This document shows positions 48,489-57,772 of a stretch of DNA of 64,000 bases, one piece after another. The stretch's first letter is position 1. Each line of letters starts with the position of its first letter. The notes beneath the pieces were generated by a model, which worked only from the letters and a program-made list of their open reading frames with translations, did not search any database and was not told the DNA's origin. Origin of the DNA: Paenibacillus sp. HWE-109 (GTDB lineage Bacteria; Bacillota; Bacilli; Paenibacillales; NBRC-103111); the NCBI RefSeq assembly GCF_022163125.1, contig NZ_CP091881.1, positions 4,712,001 to 4,776,000 on the forward strand, written 5' to 3'. The position numbers and the translations under genes are program-made.

Positions 48489-49592
48489 TTATTTACTTAA
48501 CTTATTTTTGCGCTTTCGAAGCATCGCTATTACCAACAGGATTAAGGGAATAACAAAACCGAAAGTAGCCGAGTAAAAAAGCCATATTTTCGTAGCAAAT
48601 TTCATGAAATAGGCAACATCGGGGTAGGCGACAATGGAAAGCACGATCAGAATCATCCCCAGCGGCAAATATAACTGCCTGATTTCCTTCATTCTGAACA
48701 CTTCACCAAACGTCAGGGTCGCAGCGTAGAAACAGATCGTCAATTTAAAATAGATCGTGATAAACCAGATGCCAGCCATAATAACTTCCAAACGCTCAAG
48801 AAAGGATCCGATGCTAATTTTTTTAGCCAAGCTATAGCTGGGGTACATTTGAACGGCCGTTAATTGATCACCCAACACAAGAATGGAAAAAAGCGATATC
48901 AGAATCAATAACACCCCGCCGATGGAAACACCAACCAAGAATGACTTCCCTAGTTTCTTCGTCGAATTAATAAATGGAATAATCATTAAGAAAACAACAA
49001 GCTCTAAATAAGGCGTTCCAATCAAAGGAATTGATGCTCTTACAATCGGCTTAAGACCATAGCCCAAAATAGGCAGCATGAATTTAATATCTACTTGGGT
49101 AGGAAGGAAAATAAACATCAAAAAGAAGAAGAGAAGGACCCAGGGCAGAAAAATTTCTGATGTTCGTGTGAATGTTTCCAAGCCATTGCGGATCCCCAGA
49201 ATGACAATGGATAGAAAGAAAATGTGTGTAAATTGCAACGGTGTATCCACTAATACCTGGGTTGTAATGAAGTCCCCAAGGTTCCTTAGAACTAGCGCTG
49301 CAAGTATAAAGAAAAAGCAAAAATAGAGAAAACCTACCCCTTTGCCAATCCATGTACCCATAAGTTCTTCACAATAAGTAACGAGCGTCTTGCCCGGAAA
49401 GCGCCCCCCTAGCGAGTACAACAGAACCACCAAGATTAAACCGACAAGCAAGCCAAGCAGTGCCGCAATCCAAGCATCTTGTTTGGCATCATAAGCAAGT
49501 CCTGAAGGTGCTATGAGAATAGAGCTGCCAATTGTAAAGAGAATCGTGAGGATGGTGAATTGATGAACACCGATTTTACCTTTCTCAATCAT
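48489..49592 (-). CDS. Spore germinant receptor B subunit (GerAB/YndE family)
   Basis: The 367-residue integral membrane protein has ten helices of the APC superfamily type. It begins GKIGVHQFTILTILFTIGSSIL and has the family phrase PLIGTPYLELVVFLMIIPF. In B. subtilis the B subunit binds the nutrient germinant. ATG 49592 lies six bases after an AGAGGTG site; a GTG at 49601 is part of that site. It is last in an A-C-D-B operon on the inner spore membrane. The germinant is unknown. Confidence 0.9.
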   Translation of the reverse strand: MIEKGKIGVHQFTILTILFTIGSSILIAPSGLAYDAKQDAWIAALLGLLVGLILVVLLYSLGGRFPGKTLVTYCEELMGTWIGKGVGFLYFCFFFILAALVLRNLGDFITTQVLVDTPLQFTHIFFLSIVILGIRNGLETFTRTSEIFLPWVLLFFFLMFIFLPTQVDIKFMLPILGYGLKPIVRASIPLIGTPYLELVVFLMIIPFINSTKKLGKSFLVGVSIGGVLLILISLFSILVLGDQLTAVQMYPSYSLAKKISIGSFLERLEVIMAGIWFITIYFKLTICFYAATLTFGEVFRMKEIRQLYLPLGMILIVLSIVAYPDVAYFMKFATKIWLFYSATFGFVIPLILLVIAMLRKRKNKLSK

Positions 49593-49603
49593 GACTGACA
49601 CCT

Positions 49604-49837
49604 CTATTTTAGGATACCAAAAACATAATCGCTTACAGGCTTATAAATATAAGTAAGCAAATCTAGCGGGTTGAGAAGCTTCACACGCAATTCCAGCAGA
49701 ATGCTAAGCAAGGTCCCTATGAGAAGGATTGTAAAAAAGATCCAGCTTTCCAGCTTTAACTTTTTCTTCAGCAACGAAGGACCTTCTATGAAACCAATAA
49801 TAGCACTAATGATAATGGTCGTAAGAGAAGTTAACAC
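49604..49837 (-). CDS. Small two-helix germinant receptor D subunit
   Basis: The 77-residue protein has two hydrophobic helices (LTTIIISAIIGFIEG and WIFFTILLIGTLLSILL) and ends with PLDLLTYIYKPVSDYVFGILK. Its size, topology and place between C and B genes match the D subunits described for germinant receptor operons, which modulate receptor activity. GTG 49837 has AAAGGAGTG eight bases upstream. It is unrelated to the lipoprotein GerD. Family membership is inferred from position and layout. Confidence 0.75.
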   Translation of the reverse strand: MLTSLTTIIISAIIGFIEGPSLLKKKLKLESWIFFTILLIGTLLSILLELRVKLLNPLDLLTYIYKPVSDYVFGILK

Positions 49838-49844
49838 AAGGATT

Positions 49845-51044
49845 TCACTCCTTTGAACGCTCGATTAAAGAGTTATTTATGGTCCCCAGGCGTCGAATTT
49901 GCACTTCAACACTAATATGAACTTTCAAATCTGCAAACTCGTTTTCCCAATTCGATTTTATTCGCGTCCAAGTCTTAGGCGCTGCATCTTCAATGGCCTC
50001 TCCAAATCCAAAAATGTCGGCCTTATTTTTCTTCGCTTTCTGGATAACATTCTGCATAACACTGGTTAAATTTTTTTGAGCGATTTGCTCTAATTCCGTT
50101 ATGGTTTGCGGATCTAACAAATCAATTTCGCATTGAACCTCGCTGATATTCTGCTCCACATAAACACTAAGATTGATCTCAGGCTTACCATTGACGATCT
50201 TGCCTTTCATTTTCGTTTTTTCCCGGATGATTTCTAAGGATAACGTTCCATTCTCTTGCGGGCACGTCAGATGTCCCATGGTACTTTTGACATTCCCCAT
50301 AACATAGTTGTAGCCCTTACTTTCTTCTTCATTCAGCCAATCCACTAGCTTGTCTTTCTTGAATAGGGCTAACCCCGAATACTCTAAGAAGGCTTCAGGC
50401 GAAGTTAGGTTTAAATTCCCCTTGCTTTCTCCCTTTTTACTATCTCCTTTGATGATCAATCCCGTCAGTACAGCCTCTCTTGTTGGATCTCCCAGATTGG
50501 TTAGAAACCGGTCTAACTGAACACTTACCGTTGGTGACCAAGATTTCTCCGAAGTTTCCAATGTCTTAAACATTTTATTGGCCGGTATTCTCTCAATTGG
50601 CGTTAGAATCCTTAAAACTTTGTTCGCTGTTGTCCCTTTGGCAACGATGATATAGAAGTCAGAACGCACTTCATGATCTCTGGAGACACCGTCCATTACT
50701 TTGGAGATGCCATGCCGGGCAAGCTCTTCCCCAATCACCAGAATGCGCAGATGAGAAGCAAAAATTTTCCGCGGAGCCATCGTTGTCATCTTCCGAACAG
50801 CCTCCAGCGTTGAGACGCCAGAAGCTGATAGGGTGGTAATTGGGGTGCTGTAGCCGCTCCCTTTTTTGGCAGCAACTTCATTCGGATTTACGATTTGTGA
50901 TGTAACTAAAAATTCTTTATCGCTCTTATCAAACCCCACGCCTACCGTGATAGCCAAATCATTCAATTCATGTCGATCCCAGCAGCCGGAGAGTACACAA
51001 CCAAGCAAAGTAAGTATGCAAAAGATACAACCCAACTTCTTCAT
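49845..51044 (-). CDS. Spore germinant receptor C subunit (Ger(x)C lipoprotein)
   Basis: The 399-residue lipoprotein has the lipobox VLSGC followed directly by WDRHELNDLAITVGVGFD, the Ger(x)C signature. It contains N-terminal domain 1 (MAPRKIFASHLRILVIGEELAR), domain 2, and a C-terminal third domain ending with acidic/basic helices. C subunits are anchored to the outer face of the inner spore membrane. The gene follows the A subunit by 18 bp. Confidence 0.92.
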   Translation of the reverse strand: MKKLGCIFCILTLLGCVLSGCWDRHELNDLAITVGVGFDKSDKEFLVTSQIVNPNEVAAKKGSGYSTPITTLSASGVSTLEAVRKMTTMAPRKIFASHLRILVIGEELARHGISKVMDGVSRDHEVRSDFYIIVAKGTTANKVLRILTPIERIPANKMFKTLETSEKSWSPTVSVQLDRFLTNLGDPTREAVLTGLIIKGDSKKGESKGNLNLTSPEAFLEYSGLALFKKDKLVDWLNEEESKGYNYVMGNVKSTMGHLTCPQENGTLSLEIIREKTKMKGKIVNGKPEINLSVYVEQNISEVQCEIDLLDPQTITELEQIAQKNLTSVMQNVIQKAKKNKADIFGFGEAIEDAAPKTWTRIKSNWENEFADLKVHISVEVQIRRLGTINNSLIERSKE

Positions 51045-51062
51045 ACTGGCTGAACCCCCTCC

Positions 51063-52661
51063 TTACTCGCGTTCCGGTTTCGATTGCGGAGAATTGTTTT
51101 CCCGAATTTGATTCTTAGGACTAATAAAGCGCGGTCTTGAGAAAAGCCCCCACTGCGGCAATCTGATAATGGTATCTTTCTGATCTGCTAGGACAAAAGG
51201 AGCCATTGGCGACATGTAAGGCACACCGAACGAGCGCAAGGTGCACAAATGCTGCACCATGCCGATCAATCCAACCGTAATTCCGAATAAACCAAATGTG
51301 GCGGCAAACATCATCAGAATAAACCGTAAAATACGTATCGGAATGCCCATGCTGAATGCTGGGATCACGAAGTTGGATATCGCGGTAATCGCAACTACGA
51401 TAACCATGGCGGGAGAAACCAATCCCGCATCTACGGCACCTTGTCCAATGACCAAGGCACCAACGATCGATACAGCTTGGCCGACCGTCTTAGGCAGACG
51501 CACTCCGGCTTCACGCAAAATCTCAAAGGTTACCTCCATCAGCAGCGCCTCGACAAAAGCTGGAAAAGGGATGCCTTCTCGCTGTGCAGCCAAATTAAAA
51601 AGCAAAGAACTAGGGACAAGTTCTTGATGAAAGGTCGTAACGGCGATATAAAATGAGGGAGCCATCAACGAAATAAAGAAGCAAATATATCGCAAAATGC
51701 GTATCAATGTAGCAAATTCGGAACGTTGATAGTAGTCTTCAGCCGATTGAAAAAACTGCACGAACAGCGCAGGCGCTTTCAGGATAAATGGCGTCCCATC
51801 CACCAAAATGGCAACGCGGCCCTCAAGGAGACCAGCGGCCGCCACATCCGGTCGTTCTGTATTGTACATCGTGGGGAACGGCGTAAAGGTTTCATCTTGA
51901 ATAAGCTCTTCAATATTGCCGCTTTCCAGAATTCCGTCAATATCAATTCGTTGTAATCTTGTTCGTACTTCCGCTACAATTTTGTCACTCGCAATTCCGT
52001 TAATGTACATCATGGATACAGTCGTCTGTGAAACTCGGCCAATCTTCATCGTTTCCAACCACAAATTTGGACTCTTGATCCGCCTGCGAATGAGTGAAAT
52101 GTTCGTGCCAATGGATTCCGTGAATCCGTCTCGCGGTCCTCTCACAACGGATTGCGTGGAAGGTTCTTCCACAGATCGTTGGTCTCCTCCGCCCGTATTT
52201 ACGGAAAAAGCAACAGAGTGGCCATTGATGAATAAGACGGTTTCACCGCACATCATGTTTTCACATAGTTCGGCGAACGTTCCTACTGTTCTGACTTCTC
52301 CACTGGTTCGAAGCATGTTTTTAATCAAATCAGGGTACAAGTAGAAGCCGGTATTGATCTCTTCCATCAACTGCGCCGATCTTGCGCTCAGCGTAGACAT
52401 CATATCTTGAAAAAAAGCCTTATTGACTAATTGTTCCAAATAAACATAGCCAATTCTATGATCGGTCTCGACATCCAAGATGAGATCACCCGTTATGATA
52501 TCAGAGCTATTGCCAAAAATCTTTTTCACTTGGGCGATATTTAAGCTGTTATCTTGAAAAAGGCTTTGACTAAGCTCTGGCTGAACGGGCATCTGGGCAG
52601 GCGGTGTCAAGATTCGTTCACGATTAAATATTTGATGTAGCGTTTTTTTCCATGTTCTCAT
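51063..52661 (-). CDS. Spore germinant receptor A subunit (GerA family)
   Basis: The 532-residue protein has a cytosolic N-terminal region, the motif VRGPRDGFTESIGTNISLIRRR, a membrane domain of about five helices and the very conserved REGIPFPAFVEALLMEVTFE followed by LREAGVRLP. It starts the four-gene germination operon. A terminator just upstream (52775-52825) implies a dedicated promoter in 52662-52774, where no clear sigma-G element was found by eye. Length is normal for the family. Confidence 0.93.
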   Translation of the reverse strand: MRTWKKTLHQIFNRERILTPPAQMPVQPELSQSLFQDNSLNIAQVKKIFGNSSDIITGDLILDVETDHRIGYVYLEQLVNKAFFQDMMSTLSARSAQLMEEINTGFYLYPDLIKNMLRTSGEVRTVGTFAELCENMMCGETVLFINGHSVAFSVNTGGGDQRSVEEPSTQSVVRGPRDGFTESIGTNISLIRRRIKSPNLWLETMKIGRVSQTTVSMMYINGIASDKIVAEVRTRLQRIDIDGILESGNIEELIQDETFTPFPTMYNTERPDVAAAGLLEGRVAILVDGTPFILKAPALFVQFFQSAEDYYQRSEFATLIRILRYICFFISLMAPSFYIAVTTFHQELVPSSLLFNLAAQREGIPFPAFVEALLMEVTFEILREAGVRLPKTVGQAVSIVGALVIGQGAVDAGLVSPAMVIVVAITAISNFVIPAFSMGIPIRILRFILMMFAATFGLFGITVGLIGMVQHLCTLRSFGVPYMSPMAPFVLADQKDTIIRLPQWGLFSRPRFISPKNQIRENNSPQSKPERE

Positions 52662-52774
52662 GCTTTCGCCACCACCAAACTCTAAGAAATTACAAATGTC
52701 TTATGGCAAAGTCTCCCCTATATTTTGCAAAATTATGTATTTTTCATCGATCGTTTTAATTCACAAAAACAAAA

Positions 52775-52825
52775 AACCTAGAACTGCACTTTAAGCTTAC
52801 ACTTAAAGGCATGCTGTTCTAGGTT
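52775..52825 (-). terminator. Terminator after the DUF309 gene
   Basis: On the minus strand AACCTAGAAC and GTTCTAGGTT form a 10-bp outer stem with CTTAA/TTAAG pairing inside, followed by TTTTTTG. It separates the DUF309 transcript from the germination operon. Confidence 0.85.
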
Positions 52826-52831
52826 CTAACT

Positions 52832-53251
52832 TTATTCGCTATTTTCATGTTGAGGCGGATCCAGCTTTATTTTCAGCAGCAGCTGCTCAAGCTCCTCGTC
52901 CATAATTTGAATATCCAAATCATACGGAGCGAACGGTTCTATTTCGAATTGAAGCAGCTTAGTTAAGTAGGCTTGACTGTCTTGAATCAATTGGCCCAAA
53001 TTAATACCAAGTGAATCAGCAGGATATGGAGCAAGCTTTTCTAACCCTGCACTAAAGAGCTTAATCGAGCCGCTTACGTTTCCGTTCGCATGATGATAAA
53101 GGCCCACTGCAACCTGCAGTAGACCTTGATATAAAGGGCTTCGGCCTTCTTCCAGCCAAAGCTCCTCCATGACTTCATGACATTCAAAATAGTCCCGTTG
53201 ATCATTGAAATAGTACAAATAAGCTACATATAAACGATCGTAGGAGTCCAT
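52832..53251 (-). CDS. DUF309-family protein
   Basis: The 139-residue protein carries the family motif FECHEVMEELWLEEG and the second helix GLLQVAVGLYHHANGN, the His/Glu pattern of DUF309 (YpuF-like). The fold is a helical bundle, possibly metal binding; activity is unknown. It begins 3 bp after the stop of the alarmone synthetase, so the two are coupled. A terminator follows. Confidence 0.88.
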   Translation of the reverse strand: MDSYDRLYVAYLYYFNDQRDYFECHEVMEELWLEEGRSPLYQGLLQVAVGLYHHANGNVSGSIKLFSAGLEKLAPYPADSLGINLGQLIQDSQAYLTKLLQFEIEPFAPYDLDIQIMDEELEQLLLKIKLDPPQHENSE

Positions 53252-53254
53252 AGA

Positions 53255-54052
53255 TTAGTTATGTTCTCCTTTTTTGGCTCGGAAGATCGCAGCCTCAATA
53301 TCAGCAGACAAATCACTTAATCCATCTTCGGTTTCCCAGATTTCATTAAATCTTAGTTGAAACTGTGCGGCCTCCCGCACACGATGATAGAAGTAAAGCT
53401 CCTGAATATTGTTAAGCACTTTATTAATGAGATTCGAGTTATCCTCAAACATCTTCTGAGACTCCACAATCTCACCGCGTATACTGGACATCTCTTGATC
53501 TAATAGATAAGCTGCTTCAGCCGCTTTGCTAAGGCGGGATCTAACATCCGCTGGCAATTGCTCTTTATATTTATAATTTAAAGAATGCTCGATCGTTGCC
53601 CAGAAATTCATAGCTAGCGTCCGAATTTGCACTTCTGCTAATATCCGTTTCATGCCTAATGCCGTTTGTACGGGGTATTCAATAATGATATGAAAGCTGC
53701 GGTAGCCGCTTGGTTTCTTATTCGTCACATAATCTTTTTCATAGACTACGTTCATGTCTTGTCGACTTCGGATCAGAACTGCCAGACGTTCGATGTCTTC
53801 TACAAACTGGCACATAATTCGAATGCCGGCAATATCTTCGATGCCTGATTCCAATTGATCCATTGGCACACTTAACCGTTTGGCTTTTTCCAGTACACTC
53901 GATATTTTTTTGACACGTCCTGTAACGAATTCAATAGGAGCATACTCTTCTCTGCTTTTCAGTTCGCCACGCAACGTTTTAAATTTTACTTTCAACTCTT
54001 CTACCGCTTGTTCGTAAGGCAGGAGAAATTTCTTCCAGTCTCGTCCATCCAT
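53255..54052 (-). CDS. relQ: Small alarmone synthetase (RelQ/YjbM type)
   Basis: The 265-residue protein is a stand-alone (p)ppGpp synthetase without the hydrolase, TGS and ACT domains of Rel. Conserved elements are VTGRVKKISSVLEKAKRLS, DIAGIRIMCQF (metal-binding Asp), KPSGYRSFHIIIEYP and EVQIRTLAMNFWATIEHSLNYK. RelQ-type enzymes form tetramers and make pppGpp from ATP and GTP in stress. RelQ or RelP cannot be separated by eye; the C-terminal helices fit RelQ. It is in one unit with the DUF309 gene. Confidence 0.9.
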   Translation of the reverse strand: MDGRDWKKFLLPYEQAVEELKVKFKTLRGELKSREEYAPIEFVTGRVKKISSVLEKAKRLSVPMDQLESGIEDIAGIRIMCQFVEDIERLAVLIRSRQDMNVVYEKDYVTNKKPSGYRSFHIIIEYPVQTALGMKRILAEVQIRTLAMNFWATIEHSLNYKYKEQLPADVRSRLSKAAEAAYLLDQEMSSIRGEIVESQKMFEDNSNLINKVLNNIQELYFYHRVREAAQFQLRFNEIWETEDGLSDLSADIEAAIFRAKKGEHN

Positions 54053-54078
54053 CCTTTTATCCTCCGTTTCGAAAGAAG

Positions 54079-55176
54079 TCAGTTCTGATCAGCACCGATT
54101 GCCTGGGAAATATGAGTAAAACCATCTCTCTTTAATAACTCTGCCAACCCTAGATTTATCCTCGACAATAGGCCTGGACCTTCGTAGATTAAGCCGGTAT
54201 ATACCTCAACTAAACTCGCGCCAGCACGTATTTTGTCATAGGCATCCTGAGCCGTGAAAATCCCGCCCGCCCCAATGATCGGAAGCTTGCCTTCCGTTAA
54301 TTGATAGACGCGTCTGATAATTTCCGTGGAACGATTCGTAAGAGGGCTTCCGCTAAGCCCGCCTGCTTGTTCACGATTCTGATGCACAAGCCCTTCTCTA
54401 CTAAGCGTTGTGTTGGTTGCGATGATGCCGGAGACGCCGCTTTCCTTAATGGATTGCACCGTTAATTCCAACTCATCGTCCGTGAGATCAGGCGCGATTT
54501 TAACCAACACCGGTTTGCTTGCGTGACCACTCTTTTGCTGTTGAAGCTGCATTTCGGCAGTGACGGCATCGAGCAATCGCTTCAAATCATTCCCATGCTG
54601 TAAATTACGCAAATCAGGTGTATTTGGTGAGCTAATATTCACTACAAAGAAGTCACCATATGTATATAACTCGCGAATACAAGCCCGATAATCCTCTTCG
54701 GCCTGTTCATTCGGTGTTGTTTTATTTTTACCTATATTAATGGCCACCGGGATCTCCCGTTTTCCTGTCTTCTGCAGATTTCTTGCCATTTCATCCGTGC
54801 CGACATTGTTAAAGCCCATCCGATTGATTAGCGCTTTGTCTTCCGGAAGACGAAATAGCCGCGGCAGCTCATTGCCCGGTTGTGGTTTTGGTGTAATTGT
54901 CCCAACTTCCATGAAACCAAAACCTAGTTGTGAGAAACCTTTGACAGCTTTCGCATTTTTATCTAAGCCTGCTGCCAGGCCTACCGGATTTGCAAAGTGC
55001 AAACCCCATAGTTGCTGGGCCATCGCTTGTGATGGGGCAACGCCATACATCGCTTTGAGGAGTTGTTTTCCTCCGGGAAATTTACTTACGGCACTTAGGC
55101 CGTCAATGGTTAAATGATGCGCTTTTTCCGGATCCATTCGGAACAAAATTGGTTTACCTACGTTCTTATACAGCAT
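54079..55176 (-). CDS. pyrD: Dihydroorotate dehydrogenase (quinone), class 2
   Basis: The 365-residue FMN enzyme oxidises dihydroorotate to orotate in pyrimidine synthesis and gives electrons to quinone. The N-terminal amphipathic helix LYKNVGKPILFRMDPEKAHH is the class 2 membrane tether. The catalytic Ser lies in VVNISSPNTPDLR, and NPVGLAAGLDKN, INRMGFNN and IATNTTLSREGL contact FMN and substrate. Bacilli usually carry class 1B PyrD with PyrK in the pyr operon, so this isolated class 2 gene is typical of Paenibacillus-like genomes. It has its own promoter region. Confidence 0.93.
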   Translation of the reverse strand: MLYKNVGKPILFRMDPEKAHHLTIDGLSAVSKFPGGKQLLKAMYGVAPSQAMAQQLWGLHFANPVGLAAGLDKNAKAVKGFSQLGFGFMEVGTITPKPQPGNELPRLFRLPEDKALINRMGFNNVGTDEMARNLQKTGKREIPVAINIGKNKTTPNEQAEEDYRACIRELYTYGDFFVVNISSPNTPDLRNLQHGNDLKRLLDAVTAEMQLQQQKSGHASKPVLVKIAPDLTDDELELTVQSIKESGVSGIIATNTTLSREGLVHQNREQAGGLSGSPLTNRSTEIIRRVYQLTEGKLPIIGAGGIFTAQDAYDKIRAGASLVEVYTGLIYEGPGLLSRINLGLAELLKRDGFTHISQAIGADQN

Positions 55177-55277
55177 GTCCTATGCACTCCGTTCTCTAAT
55201 GACTCTAACAGTCAGTTTAGCTGACAATGTGCAAATATGCAATCCACTGTATGGCTAAAATCCCATTTTTCAAACAA

Positions 55278-55312
55278 AAAATCCCCGCTCCATGTAGGTT
55301 GCAAGGGGAATC
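55278..55312 (-). terminator. Terminator after the antiterminator gene
   Basis: On the minus strand a stem of ATTCCCC and GGGGAT is followed by TTTTTTG, 20 bp past the stop of the gene at 55332. Confidence 0.75.
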
Positions 55313-55331
55313 CGTTAGCACTATATCAACA

Positions 55332-56165
55332 CTATACTTCTGTTCGTTGAAGCATTCGTTCCAGGTGCATCGTCAAGTAGCCCGTTTCGTCATCCGGCAC
55401 TTCGAGCTGGAGCGTATCACTGAGCATCAAGGAGAGCACTTTTGCTTTCACATAAGTATCCCCGTACTCTTCTTTTATTTTATCCAGCAAGGAATTTTGA
55501 AGCGTCTTTTTTTGCTTTACCCGTTCAATGACGCCTTTTAAATGGCTGATAAAACGTAAGGTAGAGAATGAATCATCGAAATTAAAGCCTAATTCCTTGG
55601 CCGATTCAATCGTCTGCGAAACCACTCGAACGACGGCTAACGAATCCGCAGCCTGCTCTTTTTTGCGAGCACTGTTGAAATGCATCGTCAGGAAAGCAAC
55701 TTCATCCTCCGGTAATTTGACATCCAGATGGTCATTCAAGAAATCAACCGCTTTCTTAGCTACCTTGTATTCCTCTGGATACATATACCCGATTTCATAC
55801 GCAAAAGGGTTGGTAATGAAGATCCCGCGTTTTTGGCGCTCAACAGCAAAGTTAATATGATCAACTAAAGAAGCATGTATCGTTTCGGAAAAGTCGCCTT
55901 CGAGCATACTTTGCGCATACGCGATGACTTCCTCTGTGATTCCAATAATTTTCACATCAACTGCATTTAATATTTGTTCATAGTTTTTGAGCACTTCCGA
56001 AGTGTGCAGCAGAAACTCCTGGGTAATTTCAGCTTCATTAATAAGCATACCTGGCGTCTTCTTGAATCCAATCCCCTTGCCGAAGGCAATTGAATTTTTG
56101 CCGGAAGTCAAATGGGCCATCACGACATTATGTGATAGAACATGAATAATCGTTCTTTCAATCAT
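55332..56165 (-). CDS. BglG/LicT-family transcriptional antiterminator with two PRD domains
   Basis: The 277-residue protein has an N-terminal CAT RNA-binding domain (about 1-55; NVVMAHLTSGKNSIAFGKGIGFKK read in parts) and two PTS regulation domains with paired His residues (DHINFAVERQKRG, FLTMHFNSARKK; FISHLKGVIERVK, YLTMHLERM). Such proteins bind an RNA hairpin in the leader of a sugar operon when phosphorylated by the PTS and prevent termination. It follows a PTS permease gene by 17 bp. No clear RAT sequence is seen before that gene; the leader of the adjacent ABC operon is a second candidate target. Confidence 0.9.
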   Translation of the reverse strand: MIERTIIHVLSHNVVMAHLTSGKNSIAFGKGIGFKKTPGMLINEAEITQEFLLHTSEVLKNYEQILNAVDVKIIGITEEVIAYAQSMLEGDFSETIHASLVDHINFAVERQKRGIFITNPFAYEIGYMYPEEYKVAKKAVDFLNDHLDVKLPEDEVAFLTMHFNSARKKEQAADSLAVVRVVSQTIESAKELGFNFDDSFSTLRFISHLKGVIERVKQKKTLQNSLLDKIKEEYGDTYVKAKVLSLMLSDTLQLEVPDDETGYLTMHLERMLQRTEV

Positions 56166-56182
56166 AAGACACCTCCGCGTTC

Positions 56183-57631
56183 TTAGGTTTGTCCTGATTT
56201 GTCTTTATGTAAGTTCAGCATAGGTTTAATGCTTTCACGAATTTGTTCCGATTCTGTACCGAACACCACATGTATATTTCCCTTGCCAAGCCTGATAACC
56301 CCGATGGCTCCAAGTTCTTTGAGTTCATGATCAATTACCAAATGATCTTCATTCACTAACAGCCGTAATCTGGTTATGCAAGCATCAATGGAAACAATAT
56401 TCGCAGCTCCGCCAATATGCCTTAAAATACGGGAGGGACGGTCTTCTACGCGCGCAACCTTAGTAGAATCTGGTTCGGCTTCGACATCCGACGATTCATC
56501 ACGGCTCGACACTTTTAACGGAAAGAAGTGCAAGTAAAAACGAAAAGTTGCATAATATAAGATAAAATACCCGGCTCCAACGATAATAACCCAATATGGT
56601 TTCGTAGATACATGCCAACTCAGAATAAAGTCAATAAATCCAGCCGAAAAGCCAAATCCCATTTTGACTTGAAGCATATTCATGATCAGCATGGAGCAGC
56701 CTGTCAAAACAGCATGTATCACATAGAGACCAGGTGCCACGAACATAAAGGCAAATTCGATCGGTTCCGTTATGCCCGTCAAAAAGCTGGTTAACCCTGC
56801 ACTAAGCATGACGGACACGATCAGCGTTCGATTGGCAGAAGATGAGCTTCTGATAATGGCTAATGCTGCTGCAGGAAGACCGAACATGATGACGGGGTAA
56901 AAGCCGGTCATGAACATTCCCGCTTCAGGGTCTCCTGCGAAAAATCGTGAGATATCGCCATGGACAATTTTGCCCGTATCTGTGGTATAATCCCCGATTT
57001 GAAACCATGCCATATTATTAATAATGTGATGCAACCCGGTAGGAATTAAGAGCCTATTCATAATGCCATAAATGAGAACACCGACATTCCCATTATCTAC
57101 AATCCACAAGCCTATAACACTGATAAATTTCTGCACGGGAGGCCAGATGTTTCCCATCAAGACACCAAGGAATACCATCACAAGCGACGTAAGTAAAGGC
57201 ACAAATCGCTTGCCCCCAAAAAACCCAAGTGCTTTAGGCAATTTAATGTGTTGGAATCTGTTAAAAAACAACGCCGACAAACCGCCGACAAGCATGCCGC
57301 CCAATACGCCCATGTCCATCCGTTCGGCAGAATCGGTCCCCGTTTGAAAAAGCTGCAGGACATTGTTGAACACCAAATAACCAACTGTGGCTGCGAGTGC
57401 AGCAATGCCATCACCGGAAGTTAATCCAATGGCAATGCCAATCGCAAAAATTAATGGCAAATTATCAAAGATTGCGCTTCCCCCAGACTCAAAAATATGA
57501 GCCATCTGCATCAGAAAGGGATCATCAAAAGTCATTTTGCCAATACGTAAGAGAATGGATGCCGCCGGCAGCACCGCAATCGGGATCATCAAAGAACGTC
57601 CTATTTTTTGCAATATATACATCATTCTCAT
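56183..57631 (-). CDS. PTS EIICB permease of the glucose/N-acetylglucosamine family
   Basis: The 482-residue protein has a ten-helix EIIC domain (about 1-375; GLHHIINNMAWFQIG and GITEPIEFAFMFVAP are diagnostic) and a C-terminal EIIB domain with the phospho-Cys in SIDACITRLRL. No EIIA domain is fused, so phosphate must come from a separate EIIA. It imports and phosphorylates a hexose or amino sugar. AAAGGTG precedes the ATG at 57631. It pairs with the PRD antiterminator downstream, like ptsG-glcT or nagP loci. Confidence 0.9.
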   Translation of the reverse strand: MRMMYILQKIGRSLMIPIAVLPAASILLRIGKMTFDDPFLMQMAHIFESGGSAIFDNLPLIFAIGIAIGLTSGDGIAALAATVGYLVFNNVLQLFQTGTDSAERMDMGVLGGMLVGGLSALFFNRFQHIKLPKALGFFGGKRFVPLLTSLVMVFLGVLMGNIWPPVQKFISVIGLWIVDNGNVGVLIYGIMNRLLIPTGLHHIINNMAWFQIGDYTTDTGKIVHGDISRFFAGDPEAGMFMTGFYPVIMFGLPAAALAIIRSSSSANRTLIVSVMLSAGLTSFLTGITEPIEFAFMFVAPGLYVIHAVLTGCSMLIMNMLQVKMGFGFSAGFIDFILSWHVSTKPYWVIIVGAGYFILYYATFRFYLHFFPLKVSSRDESSDVEAEPDSTKVARVEDRPSRILRHIGGAANIVSIDACITRLRLLVNEDHLVIDHELKELGAIGVIRLGKGNIHVVFGTESEQIRESIKPMLNLHKDKSGQT

Positions 57632-57706
57632 ATGAGTTCACCTTTAAGCCCACAAGTTTGGCCGTTTCTTGTTTGCTCTTGCTTATATCCCAATTATAGT
57701 AGAAAG

Positions 57707-57748
57707 AACACCCTCCTGGAAGGATAAAATCCTCTAGGATAAGGTGTT
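57707..57748. terminator. Hairpin between the ABC and PTS operons
   Basis: AACACC (57707-57712) pairs with GGTGTT (57743-57748) with inner AGGAT/ATCCT pairs. T runs lie on both sides. It most likely ends the ABC operon at 57773. A TATAAT -10 box just after it on the minus strand (about 57694) may begin the PTS transcript. Confidence 0.6.
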
Positions 57749-57772
57749 TTTTCTATGCAAGCCAATATACCG

